64,000 nt of DNA, from positions 62,001-126,000 of the forward strand of contig NZ_JANUXZ010000003.1 in NCBI RefSeq assembly GCF_024834055.1, read 5' to 3'. Numbering within the stretch: position 1 is the first letter of the stretch; each line of letters begins with the position of its first letter. The notes under the pieces were generated by a model. The model had not been told where the DNA came from and made no database searches. It worked only from the letters and a program-made list of their open reading frames with translations. The position numbers and the translations under genes were made by a program. Source of the DNA: Corynebacterium sp. ES2730-CONJ. GTDB taxonomy: Bacteria > Actinomycetota > Actinomycetes > Mycobacteriales > Mycobacteriaceae. Below, in pieces: positions 57,001-64,000 of this stretch.

Positions 57001-57838
57001 TGATTTGGGAGCTGGTATGGCAGTGGCTATGAAGGATCTCGAGATGCGTGGTGCCGGCAATATTCTTGGAGCTGAGCAATCAGGCCATATTGCCGGAGTT
57101 GGTTTCGACCTTTATATTCGACTCGTAGGCGAAGCTGTGGAAGCGTATCGAGCTCTAGCCTCCGGAGAGGTGGTAGACGCCTCCGACCAAGGCCCTAAGG
57201 AAATTCGCATTGACCTCCCCGTGGATGCTCATATCCCCGAGGAGTATATTGACGTGGAGCGGCTGCGATTAGAGCTCTACCGATCGCTAGCAGCAAGCGC
57301 TAATGAAGCGGACTTAGGCGCCGTTATGGAAGAGATGACCGACCGTTTTGGGGCGCTGCCAGATCCGGTCAAACGGCTCATAGCGGTGGCGCGCCTACGC
57401 CATATATGTCGTTCGCTCGGGATCGGTGAGATGATCATGCAGGGAAATAGGGTCAAAATTCATCCCGTGCAGTTAGCTGATTCGAAACAACTCCGCCTCA
57501 AGCGCCTCTACCCAGGAGCGACACACCGCCCGGCAGCCCAAGCTATTACGGTGCCTCTGCCTAAGGCGGGGCCGAAGATCACTGATCCACCCCTGCGTGA
57601 TCTCCCACTGGTGCAGTGGTGCGCTGATTTCTTGGCGGCTATGTGGGATAGTCAACGCATCGATGTCTCGAATGGGCATCAGCTGGCAGGAGAGATTATA
57701 TCTGTTGTGGAAGAACCTCACTCTAAGGTCTCAACTCCTAGCCGCCCCAGCACTCGAGTAGCGGGTCGACGGCGCCTATCAGATATGGATGAGGATGAAC
57801 GCCGCGAGGAAAGGCGGCGCCGCTACCGGCTGCGGTAG
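54065..57838 (+). CDS. mfd: Transcription-repair coupling factor Mfd
   Basis: The 1257-residue DNA translocase removes stalled RNA polymerase and recruits UvrA. The UvrB-like N-terminal part (FFPAWETLPHERLSP) is followed by the CarD-type RNA polymerase-binding domain (VGDYVVHETHGIGRFL, about residue 510). The RecG-like motor has Walker A GDVGYGKTEVA (about 675), DEEQRFG and TTIVETGLDI, and a C-terminal autoinhibitory domain ends the protein. A basic tail (RRRYRLR) is present. GGGGAGAG precedes the ATG. Confidence 0.97.
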   Translation: MSSQPLMLSGLLKVAATDPKLKGLRSSIGEKSLHITGITQARPWAIGTIAQDVPTLVIAATGRQAEDIHAELVAMYGDKVGFFPAWETLPHERLSPASDVAGRRAQVLENLDTYKIIVTPARGACQPIVRSVAGREALILESGKEYDLNEVVEGLVFRAYAPVDLVAKRGEFAVRGGIVDIFPTTMDNPVRVEFWGDEISEMKPFSPADQRSYLDGDITSLEIYTARELPITDEIAQRAQELGRTFESHPILQDLLVKIADKMPSDGMEALIPALVESSLVTLAEMMPQGTHVVVLDPEKARSRIADLQSTDKEFLLASWEAAAMGADGPISVPELDLEGSTYRSYEALEIAAHQAGHAWWTCAPQGMFEAAETQTLELNFEQGPTPRGDAAQIAEMMTKLRAHTIGGGRAAFIAPAEGAIKRMVARFKENGIAHRVASPGWEPNPGEITLYQALSHAGLVFPRVRKHRDAEALPLVVITETDLTGNRVGDIAGQRHKRSKKRHRVDPLALTVGDYVVHETHGIGRFLTMTERTVVVGDETSRREYIVLEYASSKRGQPADQLYVPMDSLDLLSKYVGGEKPSLSKMGGADWKNTKKKARNAVREIAGELVELYAKRQASPGHAFAPDSPWQREMEDNFPFAETEDQLLAIESVKNDMEKAVPMDRVIVGDVGYGKTEVAVRAAFKAVQDGKQVAVLVPTTLLAQQHLSTFAERMAGFPVTVRGLSRFTSASESREIIQGLADGGVDIVIGTHRLLQTGVQWKNLGLVIVDEEQRFGVEHKEHIKAMRAHVDMLTMSATPIPRTLEMSMAGIREMSTILTPPQDRYPILTYVGQYEHKQVAAAIRRELLRDGQIFFVHNKVADIEKRAQELRDLVPEARVVVAHGQMNEELLERTVQGFWDREYDVLVCTTIVETGLDIANANTLIVENAHHMGLSQLHQLRGRVGRSRSRGYAYFLYPKGAILTETSYDRLATIAQNNDLGAGMAVAMKDLEMRGAGNILGAEQSGHIAGVGFDLYIRLVGEAVEAYRALASGEVVDASDQGPKEIRIDLPVDAHIPEEYIDVERLRLELYRSLAASANEADLGAVMEEMTDRFGALPDPVKRLIAVARLRHICRSLGIGEMIMQGNRVKIHPVQLADSKQLRLKRLYPGATHRPAAQAITVPLPKAGPKITDPPLRDLPLVQWCADFLAAMWDSQRIDVSNGHQLAGEIISVVEEPHSKVSTPSRPSTRVAGRRRLSDMDEDERREERRRRYRLR

Positions 57839-57892
57839 AAGCGTTTCCGCACCCACGATTCGCTTTACCCCTGCTCTGCGAACCTTAAAGCG

Positions 57893-57923
57893 AAAACCAC
57901 ACCGCGATTTACGGTGTGGTTTT
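57893..57923. terminator. Bidirectional terminator between mfd and the amino acid transporter gene
   Basis: A perfect 12-bp stem (57893-57904 with 57912-57923) has A/T-rich ends that give a T run in both directions. It serves both convergent genes. Confidence 0.92.
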
Positions 57924-57926
57924 TCC

Positions 57927-59405
57927 CTATAGGCTCAAAGAGCCAGTGTAGAGCCCTATTATTGCTGCGATTGAAAAGATAACAAGAATCCCAACCACTC
58001 CTATTTCGAAAGAATTGAAAATCTTCTTTCTGTAGTGCCATCGAGTCCAGATATAGGGAATAAGACCTGGAAGGACCGCTAATGCCCCAAAAAGGACAAA
58101 TACTGGATCTGCAGCGTAAACCAACCAAAGAGAATACGTTAGGGCCAGTATCCCAACCCCTAAATGCCTACGATTAAGTTGTGCTGAGATTTGCACTGTG
58201 TCATATCCGATTGAGGGCGCGAGATCGTCTTCGCTAAAGCCGCGCCCGCGCACCGCCAATAAAATGAGGTAGAACGAGGAAAAAATATAGGGAACTAGGT
58301 AGAGCACTGTAGCCAACTGCACCATGAAAATATAGGTCGTCTCATTGAGATAGAACACAATGATGCAGATTTGAATAACGGCGGTGCAGATCAGTTGCGC
58401 CAACCATGGGGCCCCCTGGTTAGTCAGAGAACCAATCTTACGCGGCAGCAGGCTATCATAAGCCATCATGGCAAGTGGTTCAGCACAGAGCATCTGCCAT
58501 GAAATATATGCTCCCAAGACTGAAAGACATAGACCGATGGAAATCAGCGCGCCGCCCCACGGTCCCACCACAGCTTCGAGAACTCCCGCCATTGAATTAT
58601 CGGGTAGGGCCGCAAGTTCCTCTTGGCTGAGAACACCAAAAGAGAGAGTTGCTACGGTGACGAGGAGTAAAAGAACTGTAAAAAATCCAATGACTGTGGC
58701 GCGGCCGACATCAGCGCGAGAGTGCGCCTGCTTGGAATAGACCGAGGCCCCCTCGACACCAATAAACACCCACACTGTAAAGAGCATGATCCCCTGAACC
58801 TGCTCAAATACCGATCCAGCTGCAGCGTGGCCCCAAAAATCAACCGTGAATGTGTCCCAGCTAAAACCGAGGAAAAGTACGAGGATAATAAAAGCGAGAA
58901 TGGGAAGTAATTTGGCCACAGTAGTGACCCCATTCATTATCTTTGCCTGTTGGATACCGCGAGCTAGAACTGCAAAGACTATCCACGTCATCGCAGAGAC
59001 ACATATAGCCTGGAAGAGCCTATTATCGCTGCTGAAGACCGGAAAATAGTGTCCCAGCGTACCAAAAAATAGAGTGGCATAACCTACCTGGGCGATTACT
59101 GAGCCTAGCCAATAGCCCCAGCCCGACGTGAAGCCTATATAATTTCCCAGCCCAGCACGTACGTAGGCATAGACACCAGAATCGAGGTGCGGTTTGCGAT
59201 AAGCCAAGATGTGGAAAACAAAAGCTACCGAAAGCATACCGATGCCGGCGATTATCCAGCCGATGAGCATTGCGCCTGGACCCGCCACGGAGGCGATATT
59301 TTGGGGTAAAGCAAAAATCCCCGAACCTACAGTCGATCCAACAATGATGGCAACGAGCGCCCAGAGTCGAACGGTATTAGGTTGCCGCTGCTCAGATGTA
59401 TTCAC
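57927..59405 (-). CDS. APC family amino acid antiporter, ArcD/LysI-like
   Basis: The 492-residue protein has about twelve membrane segments. The first has the APC motif VGSTVGSGIFALPQNIAS. WVFIGVEGASVYSKQAHSRADVG (shown by FIGVEGASVYSKQAHSRADV) is typical of arginine/ornithine and lysine exchangers. The exact substrate is not clear; basic amino acids are the best guess. No arginine deiminase genes are nearby. It is monocistronic. Confidence 0.88.
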   Translation of the reverse strand: MNTSEQRQPNTVRLWALVAIIVGSTVGSGIFALPQNIASVAGPGAMLIGWIIAGIGMLSVAFVFHILAYRKPHLDSGVYAYVRAGLGNYIGFTSGWGYWLGSVIAQVGYATLFFGTLGHYFPVFSSDNRLFQAICVSAMTWIVFAVLARGIQQAKIMNGVTTVAKLLPILAFIILVLFLGFSWDTFTVDFWGHAAAGSVFEQVQGIMLFTVWVFIGVEGASVYSKQAHSRADVGRATVIGFFTVLLLLVTVATLSFGVLSQEELAALPDNSMAGVLEAVVGPWGGALISIGLCLSVLGAYISWQMLCAEPLAMMAYDSLLPRKIGSLTNQGAPWLAQLICTAVIQICIIVFYLNETTYIFMVQLATVLYLVPYIFSSFYLILLAVRGRGFSEDDLAPSIGYDTVQISAQLNRRHLGVGILALTYSLWLVYAADPVFVLFGALAVLPGLIPYIWTRWHYRKKIFNSFEIGVVGILVIFSIAAIIGLYTGSLSL

Positions 59406-59651
59406 CGCGCTGAGTCTAGTACATACCTATTCCACAAACGAAAAAGTTTTAGGTGAATCAACACGCTTGGGTGCAGCTCATAGCGCTTATGAGAAAGCTG
59501 AACTTTGAGATTCAGGCCGCAATCTTAAATAATTCCTCTACACTTAGTTGACAGGTCTAGAGGGTGCTCGGTTGAAAAGAGGGCGGAATAAAGTCCTCCA
59601 TCTCATATCTGGACTAATCCTAATTTAAAACAATGAAGGAGCTTAAATTTT

Positions 59652-60092
59652 ATGGCTTTAGCACAATATAATCACCAGCGGCTGGAGGCCGCACTCGAAC
59701 GAGCTAATCTGCTCTTCGACCAACAAGAAGGGTTTATCGGAGTCGGCTTCGATGAAGGCTGGTTCGGCTTCGATATTCTCGGTGAGAGTCAAATCTTGCG
59801 CTGCTTCGGACGTTGGTTCGGTGAGGCGAAGGAACCTCATGATATCGCCACGCTACGCGAACTAGCCGCGCACCTTAACTCTGATAGCTATCTGTTTAAG
59901 CACTATCCCCTTGAACTCGACAACGGTGTCACAGTATTGCAGTTTGAGCACTGTCTACCGATCACAGCTGGGATTAGTGATGAACAGATAGATTCCTTTA
60001 TTGACGCAATGTTCACTGCAGGCCACAGCGTATTCACTAATGCCGCTAAGGAACTGCCCAGCTTGGCACCTGCTACGGGTGAGGAGAAATAA
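59652..60092 (+). CDS. YbjN domain-like protein (first of a pair)
   Basis: The 146-residue cytoplasmic protein has an alpha/beta layout similar to the YbjN/type III secretion chaperone fold, with ends of the pattern GISDEQIDSFIDAMFTAGHS. It has no catalytic motif. It is followed after 2 bases by a related gene (both share a DEQID helix near the C-terminus), so the two may form a heterodimer. ATGAAGGAG precedes its start. A TTGACA lies upstream at 59548-59553 without a clear -10. No gene is seen in the rest of the 246-base upstream gap. Confidence 0.72.
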   Translation: MALAQYNHQRLEAALERANLLFDQQEGFIGVGFDEGWFGFDILGESQILRCFGRWFGEAKEPHDIATLRELAAHLNSDSYLFKHYPLELDNGVTVLQFEHCLPITAGISDEQIDSFIDAMFTAGHSVFTNAAKELPSLAPATGEEK

Positions 60093-60094
60093 TA

Positions 60095-60556
60095 ATGGCT
60101 TGGTTTAAAAAGACTGAAGAGACTACTCCCGTTACCAAAGATCGACTCGAACAGTGGTTTAGTTCCAGAGGATACTCGATGAGCTGGGAAGACGACACTG
60201 CATATGCCATTTTCGACGGTTTCTATACTCGTTTCGATGTCGGTCATGATGCTCTGACAACGGTAGGCGTCCACTACCCTGAATTGCCTATCCCGCCAGA
60301 GCGTATCGATGAACTCACATCTTTTGTCGAAACGCGCAATCGAGAAGGTAGCCTCGGCATTTGCTACCTCAAAGAAAACGAAGGCCACGTAGACTTCGTG
60401 TCCGATCACTCCTTCATTACGGTGAAAGGCGCCTCGGACGAGCAAATAGATGAGTGGATTGACGCCGGCATCTCCGCTCAGCTCGGTCATGCCATGGCTT
60501 TATGTGAACAATTTGGTGTACAGCCACCGGTGGAACCGCCCAGTGATGACGCCTAA
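60095..60556 (+). CDS. YbjN domain-containing protein (second of a pair)
   Basis: The 153-residue protein resembles the previous one. Typical features are DRLEQWFSSRGYSMSW at the N-terminus and GASDEQIDEWIDAGISAQLG near the end. YbjN-type proteins are small folds without enzymatic residues and are often found as adjacent pairs in actinomycetes. It is 2 bases after the upstream gene, so the two are co-expressed. The function is unknown. Confidence 0.78.
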   Translation: MAWFKKTEETTPVTKDRLEQWFSSRGYSMSWEDDTAYAIFDGFYTRFDVGHDALTTVGVHYPELPIPPERIDELTSFVETRNREGSLGICYLKENEGHVDFVSDHSFITVKGASDEQIDEWIDAGISAQLGHAMALCEQFGVQPPVEPPSDDA

Positions 60557-60584
60557 GGGCGCTTAGAGTTTTCTCAAAAAGGAT

Positions 60585-60660
60585 AGAGTGCTTCCTAGGT
60601 GATCTCATACTGTGGTCACAGCCTTAACGTGTAGGAGTTGAGGGGGAAGCACTCTTTTTT
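60585..60660 (+). terminator. Long structured terminator or small RNA after the YbjN pair
   Basis: AGAGTGCTTCC (60585-60595) pairs with GGAAGCACTCT (60645-60655), followed by T6. The 49-base interior forms another hairpin (GTGATC with GGTCAC around 60600-60620). The T run supports termination. The large apical part is unusual for a plain terminator. Confidence 0.6.
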
Positions 60661-60704
60661 AAAAAATAACCAAGCAAAGTGCGACCTTAAATAGAAAGTA
60701 GTAT

Positions 60705-63200
60705 ATGAGCAGTCAATTTGAAACCGATGAACTCCGCGACCTGATGGAGCGCGCCTATGCTGCTCCTTATGGTAAGTCATGTTCGTCTTTGTGGGCTGAG
60801 GCAGTTCAGCTAGCTCACGATGAGGGGCGCTGCGAAGAGGAATTCGAGTGCTATGTCCATCTAGCATCATCCCTTGGACAAGGTGGGGAGATCACTCGCA
60901 TGATTGCCCCGTTTTTGTGGGTGGATAAGACACGCAAGGTTCATCCAGAGTACTTCACCCCGGATCTTGCAGAATCATTTGCATGGTCGTATAAATACCT
61001 CATGTCGGCAGTGCGTGCAGTGCCGACGATTAGCGCCCAGCAATGCCTAGACAGCTTGGCCGAGATGAAAAAGCTCTACCTTGACATGGGAGACCCGCTC
61101 AAGGCGTATTATATGCGCGAATACTACCTATACAAAGAGCTAGGTATGGATGAGCAAGCGGAAGAATCCTTCAGCCAGTGGCAGGCTGCTGAGGGGAGTG
61201 AACTCTCCGACTGCGCTGGCTGCGATCCCTCGCACTTGGTGGGCTACCACGAATTAAACGGTGACTATGAATCAGCAGTGAAGGTAGGCGAGAGAGCTTT
61301 GGCTGGGGAAGAGGAAACCTGCCCTTCCCAGCCAGAGTCGCTCTATACCGAACTGCTCATACCGTGGTTAATGACCGGTAGAGACGATAAGGCATGGCGT
61401 GCCCATACCCGCAGTATGCAGCGCTTTAGTTACGACAAGCACTTTCTCTCCGATTTTGCAGTCCACATCAACTACTTAGTGATCTCAGGTCTCGCTAATC
61501 GGCCGGAACGATTAAAGCGCGGTTTAGAATATTTCATCCGTTTCTTGCCATGGTGGCTAGAAGCGGAATCTCCCGCGGAGTTACTTCTTCTCTCACGCTC
61601 ATTCGCTGGGCTATTACGCCATATCCCCCAACAAGATGTCGCTCTCGGGGTAGATCTTCCTGGCAGTTTACTGCCATGGGTAAAAGCCCCCGATATTAAG
61701 GATCCCACTATTGCAGATGCAGCGCAGTGGTGCACTGATATCGCTGTGACCCTAGCCCAAGAATTCGATGAAAGACCCGGTATCGTGCGTCCCCACCACG
61801 TGGAGGCAACGCGCGAGATCATCTTCTCCCCACCTCGTATTGATCCCCTTCCTGATCCCGTCGTCCACGATGCAGCAGGCGGCTTCACAACGGTAGACAC
61901 TGTTGACTACCGGGTAGATACCGGCAATTTTTCGGATATGGAACGACTGACGGTCGCTGCTGAGGAATCGGAGGAGCAGCCTCTCACGCTCATTTCTCTA
62001 CACGGAGACTGGAAAGAATTAAGTGACGAGGAACTGGACGCACGTCATGAGGTTCTGCAGACACAATTACCAACCATTTATACTATGGTGCAGGCCGAAA
62101 AGCACAAGCGTGGCCTTACGTGGCCGGAGCAGCTTGATACCGAAACTGACCCAGCTCGGAAACTTCTTGCGAACGCTATTACCAGTTTTAACGAGCGCGA
62201 TTTCCGTTCCGCGGCAATCCAGGCTGACGAGGCTATGCGCACCCCAACTGCTGAGCCTATCGGAGTGCGTCTGACTGGTATGTCCCTGCTAGGCGCTGCA
62301 GCCATGCACGCTGGATATGCCAGCGAGGCGATTGAACCACTGCGTCACTGGTTGAATCTGGTGGCCGCTTATGAATTAAGTTGGCAGCGAGAAGCAGCCG
62401 CAACAGCGCTTGCCGATGCCCTCATCGCCACCAAGCAATACTCGGAGGCCGCCGAGGTTATTTCGATGACGCTCGACGCCCTCAGCGATCGACCTGCTGT
62501 CAAACTTCGCGCCATGCTCGTAACCAGCCTAACTGCGCTCGACCTAGCGCGGGCTGCCTGCAGCGCTGCTTTCGACTTAGCGAAGAATAGCGAAGATCGC
62601 GAGGTCATCGTTGATGCCTATCAAAAAGCCTTCCAGAGCGCTTATCAAGAGCGCGAATTTGACGTAGCGATTTCTATCGCTGATGAAATCGCTCAGATCT
62701 CCCGCGTTAGCTATCGTGATAATCCAACAGATGACAACGCAGCGCAACTCGACTCCGCCCTGGTCCGATCCATCTTCGCACGCACTTCAGCACCTGGCAC
62801 TCTTGACGATGCGGAATTTGCCGTGGTTGAATCGCTCACCGAGGAGCGACGCGATATAGCGAAGCAGAGAAATGACGATGAGCGTCGACTGGCAGGGGCT
62901 CTCGCTGATATCAACGAGGACCTTGCCCTAGGTGCGGTACGGTCAGCGCGCTCCATGGATTTTACTCTCCATATGGAAAATGCCCTTGAAAGTTTCGCGG
63001 AGTATCGGTTCTTCCCGGAGGCTGCACGCTGTGCGCTGACACTTGGCGAAGTCGCCGCGGGGGAGCAACGGTGGGTGGAGGCCCGGGCTCGGCTGCAGGA
63101 GGCCCGAACGTTTATGGATCAGGCAGCAGTTGTCCCAAGCGCCCTGCGTTCACGTGAAAAAGGCCTGGAAGAATTTCTTAATCAGACCTTAGACGACTAG
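60705..63200 (+). CDS. Large helical repeat (TPR-like) protein of unknown function
   Basis: The 831-residue cytoplasmic protein is nearly all helical, with TPR-like units. Examples are LHGDWKELSDEELDARHEVL, FRSAAIQADEAMRTPTAEP, AADALIATKQYSEAAEVIS-type units (given as ALADALIATKQYSEAAEVIS) and AYQKAFQSAYQEREFDVAIS. There is no signal peptide, membrane segment or enzymatic motif. It follows the YbjN pair and may be a scaffold for those proteins; that is only an inference from position. Confidence 0.8.
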   Translation: MSSQFETDELRDLMERAYAAPYGKSCSSLWAEAVQLAHDEGRCEEEFECYVHLASSLGQGGEITRMIAPFLWVDKTRKVHPEYFTPDLAESFAWSYKYLMSAVRAVPTISAQQCLDSLAEMKKLYLDMGDPLKAYYMREYYLYKELGMDEQAEESFSQWQAAEGSELSDCAGCDPSHLVGYHELNGDYESAVKVGERALAGEEETCPSQPESLYTELLIPWLMTGRDDKAWRAHTRSMQRFSYDKHFLSDFAVHINYLVISGLANRPERLKRGLEYFIRFLPWWLEAESPAELLLLSRSFAGLLRHIPQQDVALGVDLPGSLLPWVKAPDIKDPTIADAAQWCTDIAVTLAQEFDERPGIVRPHHVEATREIIFSPPRIDPLPDPVVHDAAGGFTTVDTVDYRVDTGNFSDMERLTVAAEESEEQPLTLISLHGDWKELSDEELDARHEVLQTQLPTIYTMVQAEKHKRGLTWPEQLDTETDPARKLLANAITSFNERDFRSAAIQADEAMRTPTAEPIGVRLTGMSLLGAAAMHAGYASEAIEPLRHWLNLVAAYELSWQREAAATALADALIATKQYSEAAEVISMTLDALSDRPAVKLRAMLVTSLTALDLARAACSAAFDLAKNSEDREVIVDAYQKAFQSAYQEREFDVAISIADEIAQISRVSYRDNPTDDNAAQLDSALVRSIFARTSAPGTLDDAEFAVVESLTEERRDIAKQRNDDERRLAGALADINEDLALGAVRSARSMDFTLHMENALESFAEYRFFPEAARCALTLGEVAAGEQRWVEARARLQEARTFMDQAAVVPSALRSREKGLEEFLNQTLDD

Positions 63201-63212
63201 AAGCGCTTGTCC

Positions 63213-63265
63213 GCTAGCCCACGTATACCCACCATATAAGGGGTGTCGGCCATACGTGGGCTAGC
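63213..63265 (+). terminator. Perfect 14-bp inverted repeat directly before mazG
   Basis: Arms 63213-63226 and 63252-63265 pair perfectly around a 25-base loop. It ends 8 bases before the mazG ATG. It may end the preceding transcript or hide the mazG start region. Confidence 0.65.
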
Positions 63266-63273
63266 ATGATCTC

Positions 63274-63909
63274 ATGACTCAAGCCCATCTCACTGTGCTC
63301 ATCCTCGACCCGCGCTGGCCCACTATGGTCCCTCTTAATATCCTCAAAGGCCTTCGAGGGTCGATTGAAGTGACCGAGGATATTCCAGAGCAGCTGCTTT
63401 CCTTGCTCAAAGATCTAATACCCGCTGGGCCTGAGATACTTCTAGTGAGCAGCCAGCCCAACCATCCTGCGGTCAAAACCTTTATGGATCAGGATGCTGT
63501 ATTAATCTGCGCTCCCTCGCTGGAGGATCCTGTTGATCAAGCTGTACAGACAATGAGACGAGCTTTGGAGATAGGAGAGTGGGAGAGAGCCCAAACTCAT
63601 CGTTCTCTGATTCCTTACCTGCGTGAAGAGACGGCCGAAGTCATCGAGGCCATTGAATCAGAATCCGGGGATGACCAGATTCGAAACGAGTTATCGGATG
63701 TGCTTTTGCAGGTTTTTTTCCACGCCGAAATAGCCGCCCGACGCGGAGCTTTTGACTTCGCCGATATAGCGTCAAGCTTTACGGCGAAAATGCGTCGGCG
63801 TGCACCTTATCTTTTCGATGGAACCACTGAGACCATTCCTACCGAAAAGCAGCAGGACATATGGCAAAAGGCAAAGCTAATGGAAAGTGAAAAACAGGCG
63901 CAACCATAG
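63274..63909 (+). CDS. mazG: MazG-type nucleoside triphosphate pyrophosphohydrolase
   Basis: The 211-residue enzyme cleaves NTPs to NMP and pyrophosphate, cleaning damaged nucleotides. The MazG core is at about residues 105-200 with SLIPYLREETAEVIEAIE and ELSDVLLQVFFHAEIA (the ExxE...ExxD metal site). The first 90 residues resemble the N-terminal domain of mycobacterial MazG. There is no Shine-Dalgarno; TAGCAT at 63262-63267 lies 6 bases before the ATG, so leaderless initiation is possible. Confidence 0.92.
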   Translation: MTQAHLTVLILDPRWPTMVPLNILKGLRGSIEVTEDIPEQLLSLLKDLIPAGPEILLVSSQPNHPAVKTFMDQDAVLICAPSLEDPVDQAVQTMRRALEIGEWERAQTHRSLIPYLREETAEVIEAIESESGDDQIRNELSDVLLQVFFHAEIAARRGAFDFADIASSFTAKMRRRAPYLFDGTTETIPTEKQQDIWQKAKLMESEKQAQP

Positions 63910-63920
63910 GGTTACGCCTG
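63895..63920 (+). terminator. Stem-loop overlapping the mazG stop
   Basis: CAGGCGCAACC pairs with GGTTACGCCTG apart from one mismatch, followed by a T/C-rich stretch. The stop codon lies in the loop region. Confidence 0.75.
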
Positions 63921-63937
63921 CTTCTTCATCGTTGATC

Positions 63938-64000
63938 TATGAGCTCAGTAAAGATAAGGCCGAAGAGCCCAGGGAACTGGTGGAATTCGAGGAGCCCGAA
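63938..64000 (-). CDS. Possible 3' end of a Ser-rich protein (partial)
   Basis: On the minus strand a frame open to the window edge ends with TAG at 63938-63940 and encodes SGSSNSTSSLGSSALSLLSS. Such Ser/Gly tails occur in secreted actinobacterial proteins. A second frame is also open, so this is weakly supported. Confidence 0.3.

Noticed and set aside
60585..60660. Signal recognition particle RNA
   Set aside because: The size and hairpin drew attention, but the conserved GGAA...AGCA tip of the SRP RNA is absent.

Overview
The window looks like chromosomal DNA of a Gram-positive actinomycete, most probably Corynebacterium or a close relative. The main evidence is gene order. pmt, rsmI, metG, tatD, rpfB, ksgA, ispE, pth, rplY, prs, glmU, a TetR gene, mfd and mazG occur in the order known from Mycobacterium and Corynebacterium. 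A BetP-type BCCT carrier sits beside pmt, two peptidyl-tRNA hydrolase genes flank a nitronate monooxygenase gene, and there is a complete RpfB. The species cannot be fixed from the sequence alone. I see no insertion sequence, phage gene or CRISPR array.

Layout. 1-2.3 kb: end of an unknown gene, a DoxX-type membrane protein, a zinc-finger anti-sigma-like protein and an orphan HNH/DUF222 gene. 2.4-7.4 kb: protein O-mannosyltransferase, divergent from a betP-ykvI transporter pair. 7.5-12.3 kb: rsmI-metG-tatD-rpfB. 12.6-23.7 kb: a sialic acid block with an SBP5-type ABC importer that has a fused permease-ATPase, then nanA, nanE, nanR, nanK, nagA and nagB. It lies between rpfB and ksgA, which are adjacent in M. 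tuberculosis. 23.7-27.3 kb: ksgA-ispE-ABC-F. 27.3-36.2 kb: accessory and metabolic genes (TetR, ppk2, a HAD phosphatase, an enoyl-CoA hydratase-family gene, several uncharacterised secreted or membrane proteins, prfC).

36.4-46.9 kb: an anchored-repeat ABC transporter locus. It has a zinc/manganese-type ABC importer (binding protein, ATPase, permease) and five surface proteins held by a C-terminal membrane segment. All carry the same beta-type module with conserved GH(V/T/A/M)D and HxHxxW motifs. The binding protein carries this module in permuted order, at the place where ZnuA-type proteins have their histidine-rich loop. This is the most unusual system in the window.

46.9-57.9 kb: pth1, nitronate monooxygenase, a small Cys-rich protein, pth2, rplY, prs, glmU, a tRNA-Gln(UUG), a TetR gene and mfd. 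57.9-64 kb: an APC-type amino acid transporter, a YbjN-like pair, a structured terminator or RNA, an 831-residue helical repeat protein, mazG, and the possible end of a further gene.

The sialic acid block is a self-contained route: uptake, lyase, kinase and epimerase to GlcNAc-6-P, then NagA and NagB to fructose-6-P and ammonia. A GntR/FadR-type regulator gene lies inside it and a matching operator lies upstream of the first importer gene. No sialidase gene is present in the window.
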